A stretch of 25,000 nucleotides of DNA from Prorocentrum cordatum (GCA_963575745.1 CAUYUJ010019898.1:1-25000); one strand, 5' to 3'. Shown: positions 8,771 through 19,386, numbered from the stretch's first letter. Notes: generated by a model from the sequence alone, not told the origin. Numbers and translations: made by a program.

Positions 8771-9535
8771 GGCTTCACATTTCACATTTCGCTTATACAC
8801 AGCCGTCCACGGGTCCGCGCGCCGGTCGCCCGGCGCCCGGCCCCGCGGCCGCTGCGACTCAGGACTGCCACAGGGGTGCAGGTCTGAGCCATCCAGCCGA
8901 CGGAGGCAAGGCGGTGGTCTCTCACACCCCTTCCTCCCCCGGCTGGTGCGTGACGAGTGGCGCGGGGGGTCCAACGTTCCCCCCCCGCCCGCAGAACGCA
9001 GGCGGCGGACGACGTCGACGGGGGGCAGGCAAGTCAGACATGCAAGAGAAAGGAGCGCAAGCAACAATTGAAGGGGCCATTGAGGTGTCAAGACACGCTA
9101 TGGGAAGCAATAAGACAGACGAGCAAGGGAGGCGGGAGCAGCAGGGAGACGGACGGGGAAACACAATCGTGAGATCAGATCAATCAACAGGAAGCGACAC
9201 TTACCTAGACCAGCGGAGAGAGAGAGAGAGAGAGAGAGACCGAGAGAGCAAGAGACAGGGAGACAGAGAGAGGGCAAGATCGCAAGACCACGGGAGGACG
9301 GGCAAGGGGGGACATGGGCAAACAAGCGAAATGAGAGCATTTTGGCGGCCCGCTCCTTCGCGATCCCACTGCTGATACAGCCACCGCGCGTGAAGGCCCC
9401 CGGCCCTCTCAGGCCCCCTGGCGACCACGGCGCCCTCCCCGCCAGAGGCGGACAGTGCCCCCCGGACCAGCCACGCGAGGGGGGCAGCGATGGAAGGGCG
9501 CGCGGCGCGCCCTAACGCAGCAAGCTAAGAATGGC
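8771..9535. other. unassigned sequence with a (GA)n microsatellite
   Basis: No convincing gene. A pure (GA)n run occupies 9216-9239, within a purine-rich stretch from about 9030 to 9320. The open frames here have biased composition and no motifs. Confidence 0.5.
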
Positions 9536-9537
9536 AG

Positions 9538-9597
9538 GCGGAGGAGGAGGAGGAGGAGGAGGAAAGGAGGAGGAGGAAAAGGAGGAGGAGGAGGAGG
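9538..9597. repeat. (GGA)n purine microsatellite
   Basis: GGA/GGAA trinucleotide repeat with a few AAA interruptions. On the minus strand it reads as poly-Ser/Pro at the end of the LINE fragment described next, which is an artefact of the repeat. Confidence 0.9.
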
Positions 9598-9599
9598 CC

Positions 9600-9960
9600 G
9601 GCCTGGGGGCCGCGCGCAGGATTGCGCGGCCCACGAAAACAATGTGGCTGGCACGGGCCACAGGTTCCGCGCCCTCACAAAAGAGCAGCTGCAAGAGCAA
9701 GTCAGGAGTGACGGACGGCCCAACGCGGCCCTCCCCCACACCTGGCAGTGCCTTGCGCGCCCGGTCTAAGGCCGGACAGCGAACGAGGACATGCCGGAGC
9801 GAGACACCGCGCCTGCGGCATGCACGGCACACTGGGATGGTTTCTGGGAGTTCCACCTCGCCTAACACAGGCAGCGGCCATGCCCCCGTCATCCGGGCGA
9901 CTGCCCACAGACGGTAGTACCTCCAAAAGGAGGGCCCCGGCTCCCAGGTCAGCATGCCCT
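9600..9960 (-). pseudogene. fragment of a third LINE-type protein with CCHC knuckle
   Basis: The minus strand reads SFWRYYRLWAVARMTGAWPL and then VCRACRRRGVSLRHVLVRC (about 9830-9778), a C-x2-C-x8-H-x4-C arrangement. It is followed by PALDRARKAL and a leucine-rich stretch, TPDLLLQLLFCEGAEPV. A CCHC knuckle followed by a CPxLxxxR-type stretch is common at the C-terminus of LINE reverse transcriptases. No RT core is present upstream, so I read this as an isolated 3' end of an old element. It is not in phase or sequence with LINE A. The surrounding frame stays open to 10579, but the upstream part is low-complexity. Confidence 0.5.
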
Positions 9961-10104
9961 CATCGGGGAGTGCTGGACCAGGGCACAGCGCTGCAAAGGA
10001 CCGATTGAGGCTCGGCAAAACCCGCGAGGCCCCCGCTGCGAAGGCCTGCTGGTCGTATCTGAGGGATGGCCTCCCCTCCTGTGGCCTGCGGCTGGTCGTG
10101 GGGG

Positions 10105-10220
10105 GTCTGCCCGTTGAGCGCTGCCAGGATCTGCCCCAGGGCGTCCTGCATGGAGTACATCTGCGTCTCCAGCTTCGCCACGCGGTTCTGCTCTGGGGCC
10201 GTGCCCGTGAGTGACCAGGC
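10105..10220 (-). pseudogene. short coiled-coil-like ORF segment
   Basis: One minus-strand frame reads EQNRVAKLETQMYSMQDALG followed by QILAALNGQ (about 10205-10118). It has a heptad-like spacing of Val, Leu, Met and Leu residues and is surrounded by Gln/Pro-rich sequence. It may be a remnant of an ORF1 or gag-like coiled coil next to the LINE fragment at 9600-9960. Only about 35 residues support this. Confidence 0.35.
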
Positions 10221-10249
10221 TGGTCTCCTTGTGCGGGGTCCCGGGCCCA

Positions 10250-11115
10250 GGGCAACAACGCCACTACGAAGGCAAGGGCTGGGGCGCCAGGAACGACGAG
10301 CGACGCGACAAAGAGCAGCCGGGGCTGGCGGGGCGGGGTCCCGCCGCCAGGGCATGGAGACAAGCGGGAAGCCAGGAGGCAGGGCTGGGGAGCCAGGGGC
10401 AGCGAACGGCACGACACGAGAAGAAGCCCTGGAGGGAGCGGCCAGGAAAACCAGGTTGGTAGGTTGGGGCCCCGCGGCGAGGGCAGGGAGGCCCGCTGTG
10501 CAAATCGGGAAATCAACCAGGAGGACCTCAGGAGGAGGCCAGAGGGCGAGGTCCTGGGGCCAGGGACGACGGACGACACAACACGAAAATATGTCCTGGA
10601 CGCAGCGCCTTAGAGCAGCCAGGGCCGGTGGGACAAGGTTCTGGGGCTAAAACGTGGGTGCCAAGAGGGAGGCCAAAGAGGTCAAAGTCCCGGGCCACAA
10701 ACGATGAATGATAGGACACGAGAGTAAGCTTTGGAGGGGGCGCCCAGGGAGGCGAGGGCTAGTGGGGGCGAGGTCCAAGGAGGTCACGATGGAGGCCAAG
10801 GAAAGAAAAGGCCAGGGGTCGAAGTCCTGGAGCCAGGGTCCCTGGGACAACGGACGATACGACATAAGCCCTGGAAAGGTTGCCCAGGGAGCCAGGACTG
10901 GCGGAGCGGGGGCCCAGGCCTCGAGCATGGAGACCAAGACGGAAGCCAAGCCGAAAGCCAGGACGCTAAGTCCCAGGGCCAGAAAGGACACGACGCAAGC
11001 CCTGGAGGGGGCGCCCAGGGAGGCTGGTGGGACGGGACCCCGCGAGCAGGGCGGAGGCCAAGCGGGAAGCCAGGGAGCGAGGTCCCAGGGCCAGGGGCGA
11101 TGAACGACAGGACAG
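10250..11115. repeat. degenerate minisatellite, ~115-165-bp units
   Basis: About seven imperfect copies of a purine-rich unit share GACGACACGACAC-like, AGCCCTGGAGGGGGCGCCCAGG-like and GGTCCCAGGGCCAGGG-like blocks. The CGACAC-like block recurs near 10292, 10404, 10570, 10702, 10851, 10983 and 11098. Long open frames on both strands follow from the lack of T-rich stops and are not genes. Confidence 0.75.
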
Positions 11116-11129
11116 GAAAATCAGCTCAC

Positions 11130-11392
11130 GGTGGGGCTGGGCCTGGGTCTGGGCGTGGGGCTGAGCGAGGGTGCGGGCGTGGGGCTCGACGCGGTGCTGC
11201 GGCTGGGCCTGCGGTTGGGCTTGGGGCTGAGCCCTGGGCTGGGCGTGGGGCTCGGCGTGTTGGGCGTGGGGCTGGGCGTGGGGCTGGGCGCGGGGCTGGG
11301 CGCGGAGCTGGGCCTGGGTCTGAGCCTGGGGCTGGGCGTGGGACTGGGCGCGAGGCTGGGCGTGGGGCTGGCTGAGCGTGGGGCTGAGGGGG
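11130..11392. repeat. 12-bp minisatellite (GGGGCTGGGCGT)n
   Basis: About twenty imperfect copies of a GGGGCTGGGCGT unit, with GGGCCTG and GGGCGCG variants. The unit is a multiple of three, so one plus frame reads as Gly-Leu/Val repeats and one minus frame as Gln-Pro-His-Ala repeats. A minus-strand frame that runs in from 11544 begins with less biased residues (EMKVGAGAPLDDRRWAEAAD), but I do not recognise it. Confidence 0.9.
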
Positions 11393-12437
11393 CAGGTGGG
11401 CCCTTGCCATGCTGGCAGCGGGGCCTGTGGGGCCTCGAGCGGCGGCGCGCCTCCTCTATAGAGGCGGTCGGCAGCCTCAGCCCAGCGCCGGTCGTCCAAA
11501 GGAGCCCCCGCGCCCACTTTCATCTCCCGGGCAACAGAGTCCACCTAGCTACCCAGAAAGGCTCGGGCGCGATGCCTCTCAGAACTTCGGCGCGCGCCGC
11601 CCTTGCCTCCTGCGTTCGCGGGGGCGGGCCCTCGTGCCCGCGGCGCCCCGTGGCCCCTGCCCAAGAGCGAGCCGCCAGGAGCCCCCAGGCGCACCTCTCC
11701 CCCGACAGTCTGGTTGCGCCCGAATTGCAATCCAGGAAAGACAATCGCCAGCTCCGTTTCGACAAGCGTGTTCCTCACATGGACCTCCTGTCGCGACAGC
11801 CCCGCAGAGGCATCGGAAGCCGTCGAGCGCTGAGGGCTACGAGAACCCCGCCCGCACGCGCACCAGTCAGTCTACCAAAAGCGAACGGTGCAGACGCCGT
11901 CTGAAGCCGAAAAGGCCGTTGCAACGACAGCCCAGGCGAAGATGACGATTTTGCCAGCCCAAACGGCGGGACTCGCTGGGCAAAACCAGCCTGGGCTGAG
12001 GGCCACAGTGGAGGCCACTGTCAAGGTTTCGTCCTCCTCCTCCGAAAGAAAGAATGACACGAATGCTGGACGCACAGGCGGATCCCCGCGCTATCACAAC
12101 GCGGGGATCACAACGCGCGAGAAATGTGGGCAGTCGCTGCAGGCACTCTGGCTGCTCAAAGAGATGCTGAACGCGAAGGTGGGATCCTACGGGCTGCAGC
12201 CCTAGGACAGGCAAGCGCGTGCGAAAGGCAGGCTGTGGAAACATGCTATGCCATTCCCCAGCAAAGTGCTGAAGTGGAAGTGGGATCACAATGTCATCAG
12301 CTACACCGCTGGGACCGACACGTACGAGAAAGGCGCTGCGGAGTCTCTCCACAAGGAACAAGCTCCGACCACCACACTGAAACTAGAGCGCGCGCAGAAG
12401 TCCCCCAGCAACAGTTCGTGGAAAACGCGTCGCGGCT
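11393..12437. other. unassigned region with a perfect hairpin
   Basis: No gene recognised. Minus-strand residues such as NTLVETELAIVFPGLQFG (about 11770-11715) look mildly protein-like but are isolated. A perfect 10-bp inverted repeat is at 12081-12109. Confidence 0.4.
12081..12109. repeat. 10-bp perfect inverted repeat (hairpin)
   Basis: Arms GATCCCCGCG (12081-12090) and CGCGGGGATC (12100-12109) are separated by 9 nt. The loop and downstream flank also carry a direct repeat of ATCACAACGCG (12093-12103 and 12107-12117). Confidence 0.85.
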
Positions 12438-12818
12438 GGTGTGTGTGTGTGTGTGTGTGTGTGTGTCTGTGTGTGTGTGTGTGTCTGTGTGTCTGTGTGT
12501 CTCTGTGTCTGTGTGTCTGTGTGTCTGTGTGTCTGTGTGTCTGTGTGTCTGTGTGTCTGTGTGTCTGTGTGTCTGTGTGTCTGTGTGTGTGTGTGTCTGT
12601 GTGTCTGTGTGTCTGGTTGTCTGTGTGTCTGTGTCTGTGTGTCTGTGTGTCTGTGTATATGTGTGTCTGTGTGTCTGTGTGTCTGGTTGTCTGTGTGTCT
12701 GTGTGTCTGTGTGTCTGTGTGTCTGTGTGTCTGTGCGTGTGCGTGTGCGTGTGTGTGTGCGTGTGCGCGTGCGTGTGCGTGTGCGCGTGTGCGTCTGTGT
12801 GTGTGCGTGTGTGTGTGC
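12438..12818. repeat. (GTGTGTCT)n / (GT)n / (GTGTGC)n microsatellite
   Basis: Starts as pure GT, becomes an octamer GTGTGTCT repeat between about 12470 and 12735 with a few GGTT interruptions, then changes to GTGTGC from about 12735. The Cys/Val and His/Thr open frames on the two strands are artefacts. Confidence 0.95.
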
Positions 12819-12834
12819 GATGTGGGCCGCGCCG

Positions 12835-13870
12835 GCAGCCAGCCCGCCGCAAGCAGGAGGCGACAGCTACGGGGCAAGAATTTTCGCCGCGCTGACGACA
12901 GGGCCACCGGCTGCAAGGTGCGACAGACGAACTTGGGACAGAAGAACATCCGGCAAGAACAGGCGACACTCCGCAAGCCAAAACACATAGAACATCCGAG
13001 GGTGTCCCCCACGGATGCACAAACACATCCAACAAGCACGAAGAACATTGGGGCACCCTCCCCGAATCCACCTCGATCTTATACCTTGGTCTGACCGTGC
13101 AGCGAAAGGATCTTCGCGGCACTGGCGGCAGGGCCACCAGCTGCACGGGATTACTGCAACGAGATCGGCCGCTGCTCCGCCAGCTTGGTCATATGCCCGT
13201 TTCAAGCAGGAGGCAACGAGTGTAGCGCATGCATCTTCGCGGCACCGGCGTCAGGGCCACCAGCTGCGGGGGGCCACGGTACTCTTCCCCAGGATGCACA
13301 AGAACATCCAACAAGCACGAAGAGCAGTAGGGTACCCTAGTCGACTTCTGGCCTCCGGGGGCGCGAATATATCCATATCCACCTCCGGTCGAAGTCCCCG
13401 AAGATGTAAACTCCAGGCGGTGGTCATGCATCGGCGACGTCGGCGATGTATCGGCGCCGTCGGCATGGTGCGAGTTTGCTACACCATAAGAATTTTCGCG
13501 GCACCTGGTCACCAGCTGCAGGGGGGACAGCCTGGCACAAGCAGGAGGCAACAGCTACGGTGCAAGGATCTCCGCGGCACCAGTGACAGGGCCACCAGCT
13601 GCAGGAGGTTGCTGCAACGAGATCGGCCACTGCTCCGTCGGATTGGTCATATGCCCACCACAAGCAGGACGCAACAGCTGCATCGCAAGGATCCGCGCGG
13701 CACCAGCGGCAGGGCCACCAGCTACAGGGGGGCCACGGCAACGAGATTGGCCGTGGCTCTGCTACAAGCAGGAGGCAACAGCTGCAGCGCAAGGATCTGC
13801 GCAGCGCTGGCGGCACGGCCACCTGCTGCAGGGGGCTACTGCGAGGCGGAGATTGATCCACCACAACCTG
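12835..13870. repeat. higher-order array of ~125-bp units, first block
   Basis: The unit contains CAAGCAGGAGGCAACAGCTG, GCGCAAGGATCTGCGCGGCA, GGGCCACCAGCTGCAGGGGG and ACGAGATCGGCCGCTGCTCC. Copies or part-copies begin near 12852, 13110, 13203, 13540, 13662 and 13768. A second module with GGATGCACAAGAACATCCAA recurs at about 13013 and 13291. No gene is supported. Confidence 0.85.
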
Positions 13871-13988
13871 GGAACCCATGTCCTGGTGCCCCAGGGCTCT
13901 GGGCCCACGGACCCCCCCTCCCAGGTGGAATCGGTCCCAGGGCTCCACGGGCCCCGCCCCCCACCTGGTGGGATAGGGAGGGGGGGGG

Positions 13989-14558
<570 letters not shown>

Positions 14559-14800
14559 CTCTGGAGCCCTCCGCCAAGGACGACGGCGGCGGCGACGACG
14601 ACGACCTCTGGCGCAGCACAGTACCACGCCACACACGCCACACCCACAGCAGCACACCACACCCACAGGGGGGGACCATCGCCAGGGGGGGGGATCGATG
14701 GCATCAGCATGAGGTGGAGGGGGACAGACCCTGGACCATACATTCTGGCCCCCAGGGGCCCGAATGATTAGATCCAAATCCACAGCCTCCCGAGGTCTGG
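14559..14800. other. low-complexity spacer after GAC array
   Basis: Contains a repeated GACCTCTGG (about 14556 and 14603), CACA-rich sequence and G-runs. From about 14748 it resembles the sequence at about 13360. No gene is seen. Confidence 0.5.
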
Positions 14801-14802
14801 TG

Positions 14803-14915
14803 GTCATGCATCGGCGACGTCGGCGATGCATCGGCGCCGTCGTCGGCGATGCATCGGCGCCGTCGGCGTGGTGCAAATCGGACTCCTCATTGAGCCCCAT
14901 CCGCGATGCATCGGC
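14803..14915. repeat. palindrome-rich repeat (CGATGCATCGG)
   Basis: CGATGCATCGG recurs at about 14824, 14847 and 14903, interleaved with CGACGTCGGCG and GGCGCCGTCG. CGATGCATCG, CGACGTCG and GGCGCC are each perfect palindromes. A shorter, diverged copy is at about 13425-13470. Confidence 0.8.
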
Positions 14916-14969
14916 GATACGGAGCGATTTCCGGACTGCACCTGATCGGACTCCATGTGGGAGGGCTAG

Positions 14970-15290
14970 AAAACAGGAAACAACAGCGACAGCGCAAGGA
15001 TCCTCGCGGCACCGGCGACGGGGCCACCACCTGCAGGGGTTTACTGCAACGAGATCGGCCGCTGCTCCGCCAGCTTGGTCATAGGCCTTCTGCAAGCAGG
15101 AGGCAACAGCTGCAGCGCAAGGATCTGCGCGGCACTGGCGACGGGGCCACCCGCTGCAGGGGGCCACGGCAAAGAGATCGAACGCTGCCCCGCCAGCTTG
15201 GTCACATACCCGCTGCAAACGGGAGGCAAAAGCTGCAGCGCAAGGATCTCCGCAGCACGGGCGGCAAGACAACCAGCTGCAGGGGGGCGG
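14970..15290. repeat. higher-order array of ~125-bp units, second block
   Basis: Three more copies of the unit found at 12835-13870. GCAAGCAGGAGGCAACAGCTG at 15090 and its diverged copy at 15215 are about 125 bp apart. The block lies on the far side of the GAC array and shares orientation with the first block. Confidence 0.85.
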
Positions 15291-15367
15291 GGCAGGTGTG
15301 CCACAGCTGCTACACGGACGCAAAACGGCACCTCTGCAAAGCGGAAGCTTCGCGGCAAAAGGGCAAG

Positions 15368-16455
15368 CATGTGCAGGAGTTGCACAGGACTTCCTGTTAC
15401 CAGCCATCCTGTGGTGTTGGGTCACCGTTTTGAAGGGACAACGCCCGCGTCCCACCTCACCTCACCGTCCTCCTCCGGGTCCTCCCTCCTCCCCTGCGCG
15501 TCCCTGCTCTCCGCATCACTCCTGCGCAGGAGCTGCAAAAGGAGGTTCTCGTTGTTCTCAATCATCCTGTGGTGTTGGGTCCTCGCTTTCAGAAGACCGC
15601 GCCCAGCGTCCCACCTCACCTCACCGTCCTCCTACCGATTCTCCTCCCTCCCCTGCGCGCAACTGCTCTCCGCATCATCCTTCCTGTGCAGGAATTGCCC
15701 AGGAGCGCTTTGTTCCCAACCATCCTGTGGTGTTGGGCCTTCGTTTTGAAGGGACGGCGCCCCGCGTCCCACCTCACCTCCTTTTCCTCCTCCCGTCTCT
15801 CCCTTTTTCCCTGCGCCCCATCTGCCCTCCGCATCACTCCTGTGCAACAGTTGCACAAAGAGATTGTTTTGTTCCCTGCCACCCTGTAGTGTTCGGTTTC
15901 GTCTTGAAAAGACCGCACCCCGCGCCCCACCTCACCTCACCGTCCTCCTCCAGCGCCTCCCTCCTCCCCTGCGCGCCTTTGCTCTCCGCGTCGGTCCTGT
16001 GCTGGAGCTGTGGCACAGGGGCGTTTTTCTTTCCCAGCCACGCTGTGGTGTTGGGTCCTGGTTTTGAAGAGACAGCGCCCCGCGCCCCATCTCACCTCGC
16101 CTTCCCACCCCCGATCCTCCCCTCATCCCCTGCGTGCCCCTGTTTTCCGCGCCACTCCTGTGCAGGAGTTGCACAGGGACGCTTCTTGTTCCCAGCCATC
16201 CTGTGTTGTTGAGCCCTGTTTTGAAGAGAAAGCCTCCTGCGTCCCACCTCACCACGCCTCCCTCCTCCCGCTCCGCCACCCTCGCAAGCGCGCCCGTGCT
16301 GTCCGCGCCTTTCCGGTGCAGGAGTCGCAGGTGGGGCGCCATTTGTTCCCAGCCATCCTGTGGCGTTGGGTCCTCGTTTTGAAGAGGCAGCGCCCAGCGT
16401 CCCGCCTCGCCTCGCCTTCCTTCTCCCGCTCCTCCCTCCTCCCCTGCGCGCCTCG
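15368..16455. repeat. 158-bp satellite array, seven units
   Basis: CATCCTGTGGTGTTGGG or a close variant starts at 15405, 15563, 15721, 15880, 16039, 16197 and 16354, a spacing of 157-159 bp. Each unit continues with CGTTTTGAAGAGACAGCGCC, a C/T-rich stretch of about 60 bp, CTGCTCTCCGCATCACTCC and an inverted repeat. The last unit stops after about 100 bp. The length is not a multiple of three, so open frames across the array do not keep one peptide. Confidence 0.92.
16157..16177. repeat. inverted repeat inside a satellite unit
   Basis: Arms CCTGTGCA and TGCACAGG with a 5-nt spacer. Equivalents lie at 15370-15386 (6-bp arms), 15683-15703 (one mismatch), 15841-15857 (8-bp arms, 1-nt spacer) and 15996-16019 (7-bp arms, 10-nt spacer). 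Confidence 0.85.
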
Positions 16456-16599
16456 AGCACATTGGGCTCAGAACAGAGTTTTGGCAGCCCTGAGTCCAGC
16501 ACTGCACCTCCACGCGGTGCCTGAGGGACACCGTCGGCTGCGACACGCAGTCGTTCCAATAAAATGGCTGGCTAGACCAGCGCGAACTTCGGATGTGGA

Positions 16600-17189
16600 C
16601 GGCCCGAGGGGAGAGCCACCAGCAGTGGTCCAGATGCGTTGCCAGCGGGACATGGGAGTCGGACAGCAACCTCAAGGGACGGAAGGGCCGTTGCTTGTAG
16701 TGCAAGAGCGTGGCCGACCCTGGGCAGGGGAATTGCCACCGCTTGCGCAAGCTTGGCCGCCAGCGCGACCAGCAGCATCAACAGCAGCACGCGCAGCCGC
16801 AGGCCATCCTCGAGGGCCTCATCAAGGGCCTTGCCACATCCGCACGGGTTCCGCAGCTCGCGCAGGTGTCGGAGGCGCTGCAGGCCCAGCTCTCGCCTTC
16901 GATTCCAGCCAGCAAGTGCTCCACGCCGAGGACGCCATCAAGCGGACGTCAGGACAATGGAGAGATGCTAGTGCGAAACATGATCAAGCAATGGCTGCCG
17001 TGGTCCTCCGTCAGGCCAACTTGCGGAAGGCCCAGCAGCGGAGCAGGTGGCGGCACTCCTCGTGGCGCAGGCTGACACCGCCAGGAAGCAGGCCACGGGA
17101 GCTTTCGCCAAGGAGGTCACAGGAGCCGCGGGAGACGGAGCGGTGCCAGCAGGCAGCGCAGACCCCGAGGTCGCCTTCGATTTAATATG
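16600..17189 (+). pseudogene. LINE B ORF1-like region, 5' part
   Basis: Three frames take turns. The first reads KGRKGRCL, a stop, CKSVADPGQGNCHRLRKL, then AILEGLIKGLATSARVPQLA (about 16650-16910). A second frame has RDASAKHDQAMAAVVLRQAN (about 16960-17035). A third has EQVAALLVAQADTARKQATG and ends PEVAFDLI with TGA at about 17187. The helical, Ala/Gln-rich character fits an RNA-binding or multimerising ORF1, with a possible Cys-based finger at the start. No catalytic domain is present. The joins are inferred from where composition becomes protein-like. Confidence 0.5.
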
Positions 17190-17194
17190 AGATG

Positions 17195-17732
17195 ATACTT
17201 TGTTCACGGATTTAGACTAGCTCGAAGGCATCGAGTCAGCGAAGAGGACGACCTGCTGAAGATGAACCAGAAGCTCCAGGCCTACAAGACCCAGCCGGTA
17301 GCGACGTCCGACGACGCGAAGGCTCACATCGCCGCGGCCAAGGAGGTTCACGACATCATCAGCAAGTGCACAAGGAAGAAGCGCAGGACGGGCGAGACGG
17401 AGAAGGACGCGAGCCATGCTGCCGCGGCAGCCCCAAGCGCAGGCGGCTATCCACAATCGCCCCCGCTCACGCGCCCCAGCACCGACGGGGCCGAGGGCCA
17501 GAGCACGGGCCCAGAGGCCGCGACGGCAGCCAGCAGTAGAGCAGGCGCGAGCTCAGCAGCGGGTCCAACCACTGCAGCAGCGGCGGCGGCCATCTCGGCC
17601 AGCAAGCTCGCGGCCCCCAACGCAGCGGCCAAAGCTGAGGCAGCTCTCGCGGCCATGACCTCAGTCAGCAAGCCAGCTGCCAAGAGCGGCCAGGGCGCGG
17701 GCCAGTTCAAGGGCGCGAAGAGAGACAAATGA
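17195..17732 (+). pseudogene. LINE B ORF1-like region, 3' part
   Basis: The open frame begins after a stop near 17193; the first ATG is at 17262. It reads SEEDDLLKMNQKLQAYKTQP and AHIAAAKEVHDIISKCTRKK, then an Ala/Ser/Pro-rich region and a Lys-rich end, with TGA at 17730. Immediately upstream, another frame reads DDTLFTDLD, a TAG, then LEGIESAK, which suggests one ancestral chain interrupted by two stops and a frameshift. The helical start and basic end fit a nucleic-acid-binding ORF1. It overlaps nothing and is followed by about 260 bp without clear motifs before the endonuclease region. Confidence 0.5.
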
Positions 17733-17998
17733 AAGGAGAGGCGGAGCCTCTCAGCGAGGAGGAGCCAGACGCTTCAGCGCCAGAAGACGCCAGCTCCAAC
17801 GTCATAGTTTTGAACCTCTTCGGCGAGATCTTCGGGAAAATCAGCACCGCGCATGTCCTGTCCCCCGCTGCGCGAGCCGGAATCCAGCGCGCATTGCCAT
17901 GGGCAGGATGCAACGACAACGGGCACGGCAACCAACTCGAGTGCGCAGGTAACGGGCACCTCGGTCTCGAGTTCCTGGCCGACCTCCTCAGCTACAGA

Positions 17999-18870
17999 CA
18001 TAATGGCCGATGCTCTCGCCAGCGCCAGTCCTGCTGCACAACCCGACCAGGCGACTCAAGTTGAGTTTCGCGAAGGCATCGAGTCCGAGGTGGAGGAGAG
18101 CGGCCTCTTGCTCGCTGAGATAACGCGCGTGGGAACACCTGCCCAGAAATCCCGGGCATGGGCGTGCCTTTCCGAGAAAGTCTCCAAGCGCCAGTTCTGG
18201 GCCTTCGCGGAGACGCGCGCGGCGCCCGATGCTTTCCGTCAATGGCATAGAGAAGCGGAGGCACTAGGCGCGCGCAGACTGCCTAACCCAGCCCGTCCGC
18301 CAGGGCACGCTCAGTCACAGGAGATGGCGGGCAGAGCCGCTGAAGGCGGAGAGTGTCTCCTCACCGCGGGCAATCGCCAGGCGCGTGCACTCGCAGCTGC
18401 ACGGAGTCGCGGCTTCAAGGCGTGCCAGGGCAACGCCAATGACGGCTTCCATGCGACAGTTGTACACATCAGGGGCTCCAGCCTAGTCATCATAGCGTTG
18501 CATGGCCTATCTTCGATGGGAATGGCGGGCGACAGTCTTGTTCGATTTCGCCAGCTAGACTCATTAGTGAGGAGCCTCCATTTTCCTTGGCTAACAGTCC
18601 GGGACCTCAATACTCCAACTGCCATCCTTGCCCGCGCCGACTTTGCCGCGTCAATTGGAGGGGGGCCCCACGCAGGAGACGACGCGCACAACAAGCGCGT
18701 CAGGATCGTTGATTGACTACGCCACTGCCAGCAATAATATATGTCTCCCACACCTGATATCCATCTCTCCAGTTGTGCAGGTGCCGTGGAAGACGCGCGT
18801 TGGCTGCCGAATTCGCTTTCGTCGTTCTGGGGCTCATTTCTTGGTCTGCGCGCTCAAACTGCCTTCTATG
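17999..18870 (+). pseudogene. LINE B EEP endonuclease remnant
   Basis: The frame is open from 17853 to a stop at 18716. Using residue numbers from 17853, FWAFAETRAAPDAF at 115-128 matches the QET element of EEP nucleases (Glu120). GFHATVVHIRGSSLVIIALH at 198-217 is the core beta-sheet region. FPWLTVRDLNTPTA at 244-257 is the GDFN element, with Gly changed to Arg and Phe to Leu but Asp251 and Asn253 kept. After a frame change near 18705 the reading continues as SLIDYATASNNICLPHLISI and VVQVPWKTRVG to about 18870, which matches the final strands of the domain. It belongs to the same superfamily as the LINE A endonuclease but is not closely similar. It is clearly decayed. Confidence 0.6.
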
Positions 18871-18879
18871 CTGCCCCAA

Positions 18880-19386
18880 CTAATCCGGCCTGAAAAGGAA
18901 GCCGCGGCGGGTTCGAAGTCGTCTGGGGGGGGGGCAAGTTCAAGTAGAGCGCAGCGCGTCTCATCATACATCACCCTTGGCGGGGGCCCGAGCCAACAAA
19001 GCCTCGGGGGGGCCCCCCCTAGATGGCGAGTTTCTGCAGGGCGCGTCGGCTGGGGGGTAGGAGTCTGGCCCTGAAAAGGATCCTCGGCCGGGCGAAACCA
19101 ACTCCAGGCATGGGCCGAGCTCCTCTCCCCCGCCCCCGCCCTCCTCTGCCTCTCCTGCTGCGCCCGCTGGCCCCCCCGCCCAACCCCCAACCGCCCAGTG
19201 CAGAGCGAGCCTCGGGCTGAACGGGGGCGCAGTCTGAAAGCCGCCCCGGCCCTGGCTTCGGGGAGCCCCCCCGGGAGCGCGGCAGGTCTCGCCAATATAT
19301 AGGGGGGCGCCTGGGGGCCTGCGCTCCGCGTTCCCGAGCGCGCCCGGGCCGCCCAGAAGCAACCTGCGGGCACCGTCCAGCACGAC
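18880..19386. other. unassigned GC-rich spacer inside LINE B
   Basis: Contains a 10-G run near 18927 and C/T-rich stretches. CCAATATATAGG near 19291-19302 is the only AT-rich spot. The minus-strand open frames are Gly/Arg/Pro-rich without motifs. It may be linker too diverged to read, or a later insertion. Confidence 0.4.

Noticed and set aside
11131-11904. Plus-strand frame of Gly-Leu repeats as a structural protein
   Set aside because: It is the translation of a 12-bp minisatellite; downstream residues have no motif.
15368-16455. CRISPR array
   Set aside because: Regular spacing of 158 bp, but the whole unit repeats, with no unique spacers, and the context is eukaryotic.
19291-19302. CCAATATATAGG as a TATA box or CArG-like promoter element
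   Set aside because: No gene start follows, the A/T core is too long for a CArG box, and dinoflagellate promoters are not known to use a typical TATA box.
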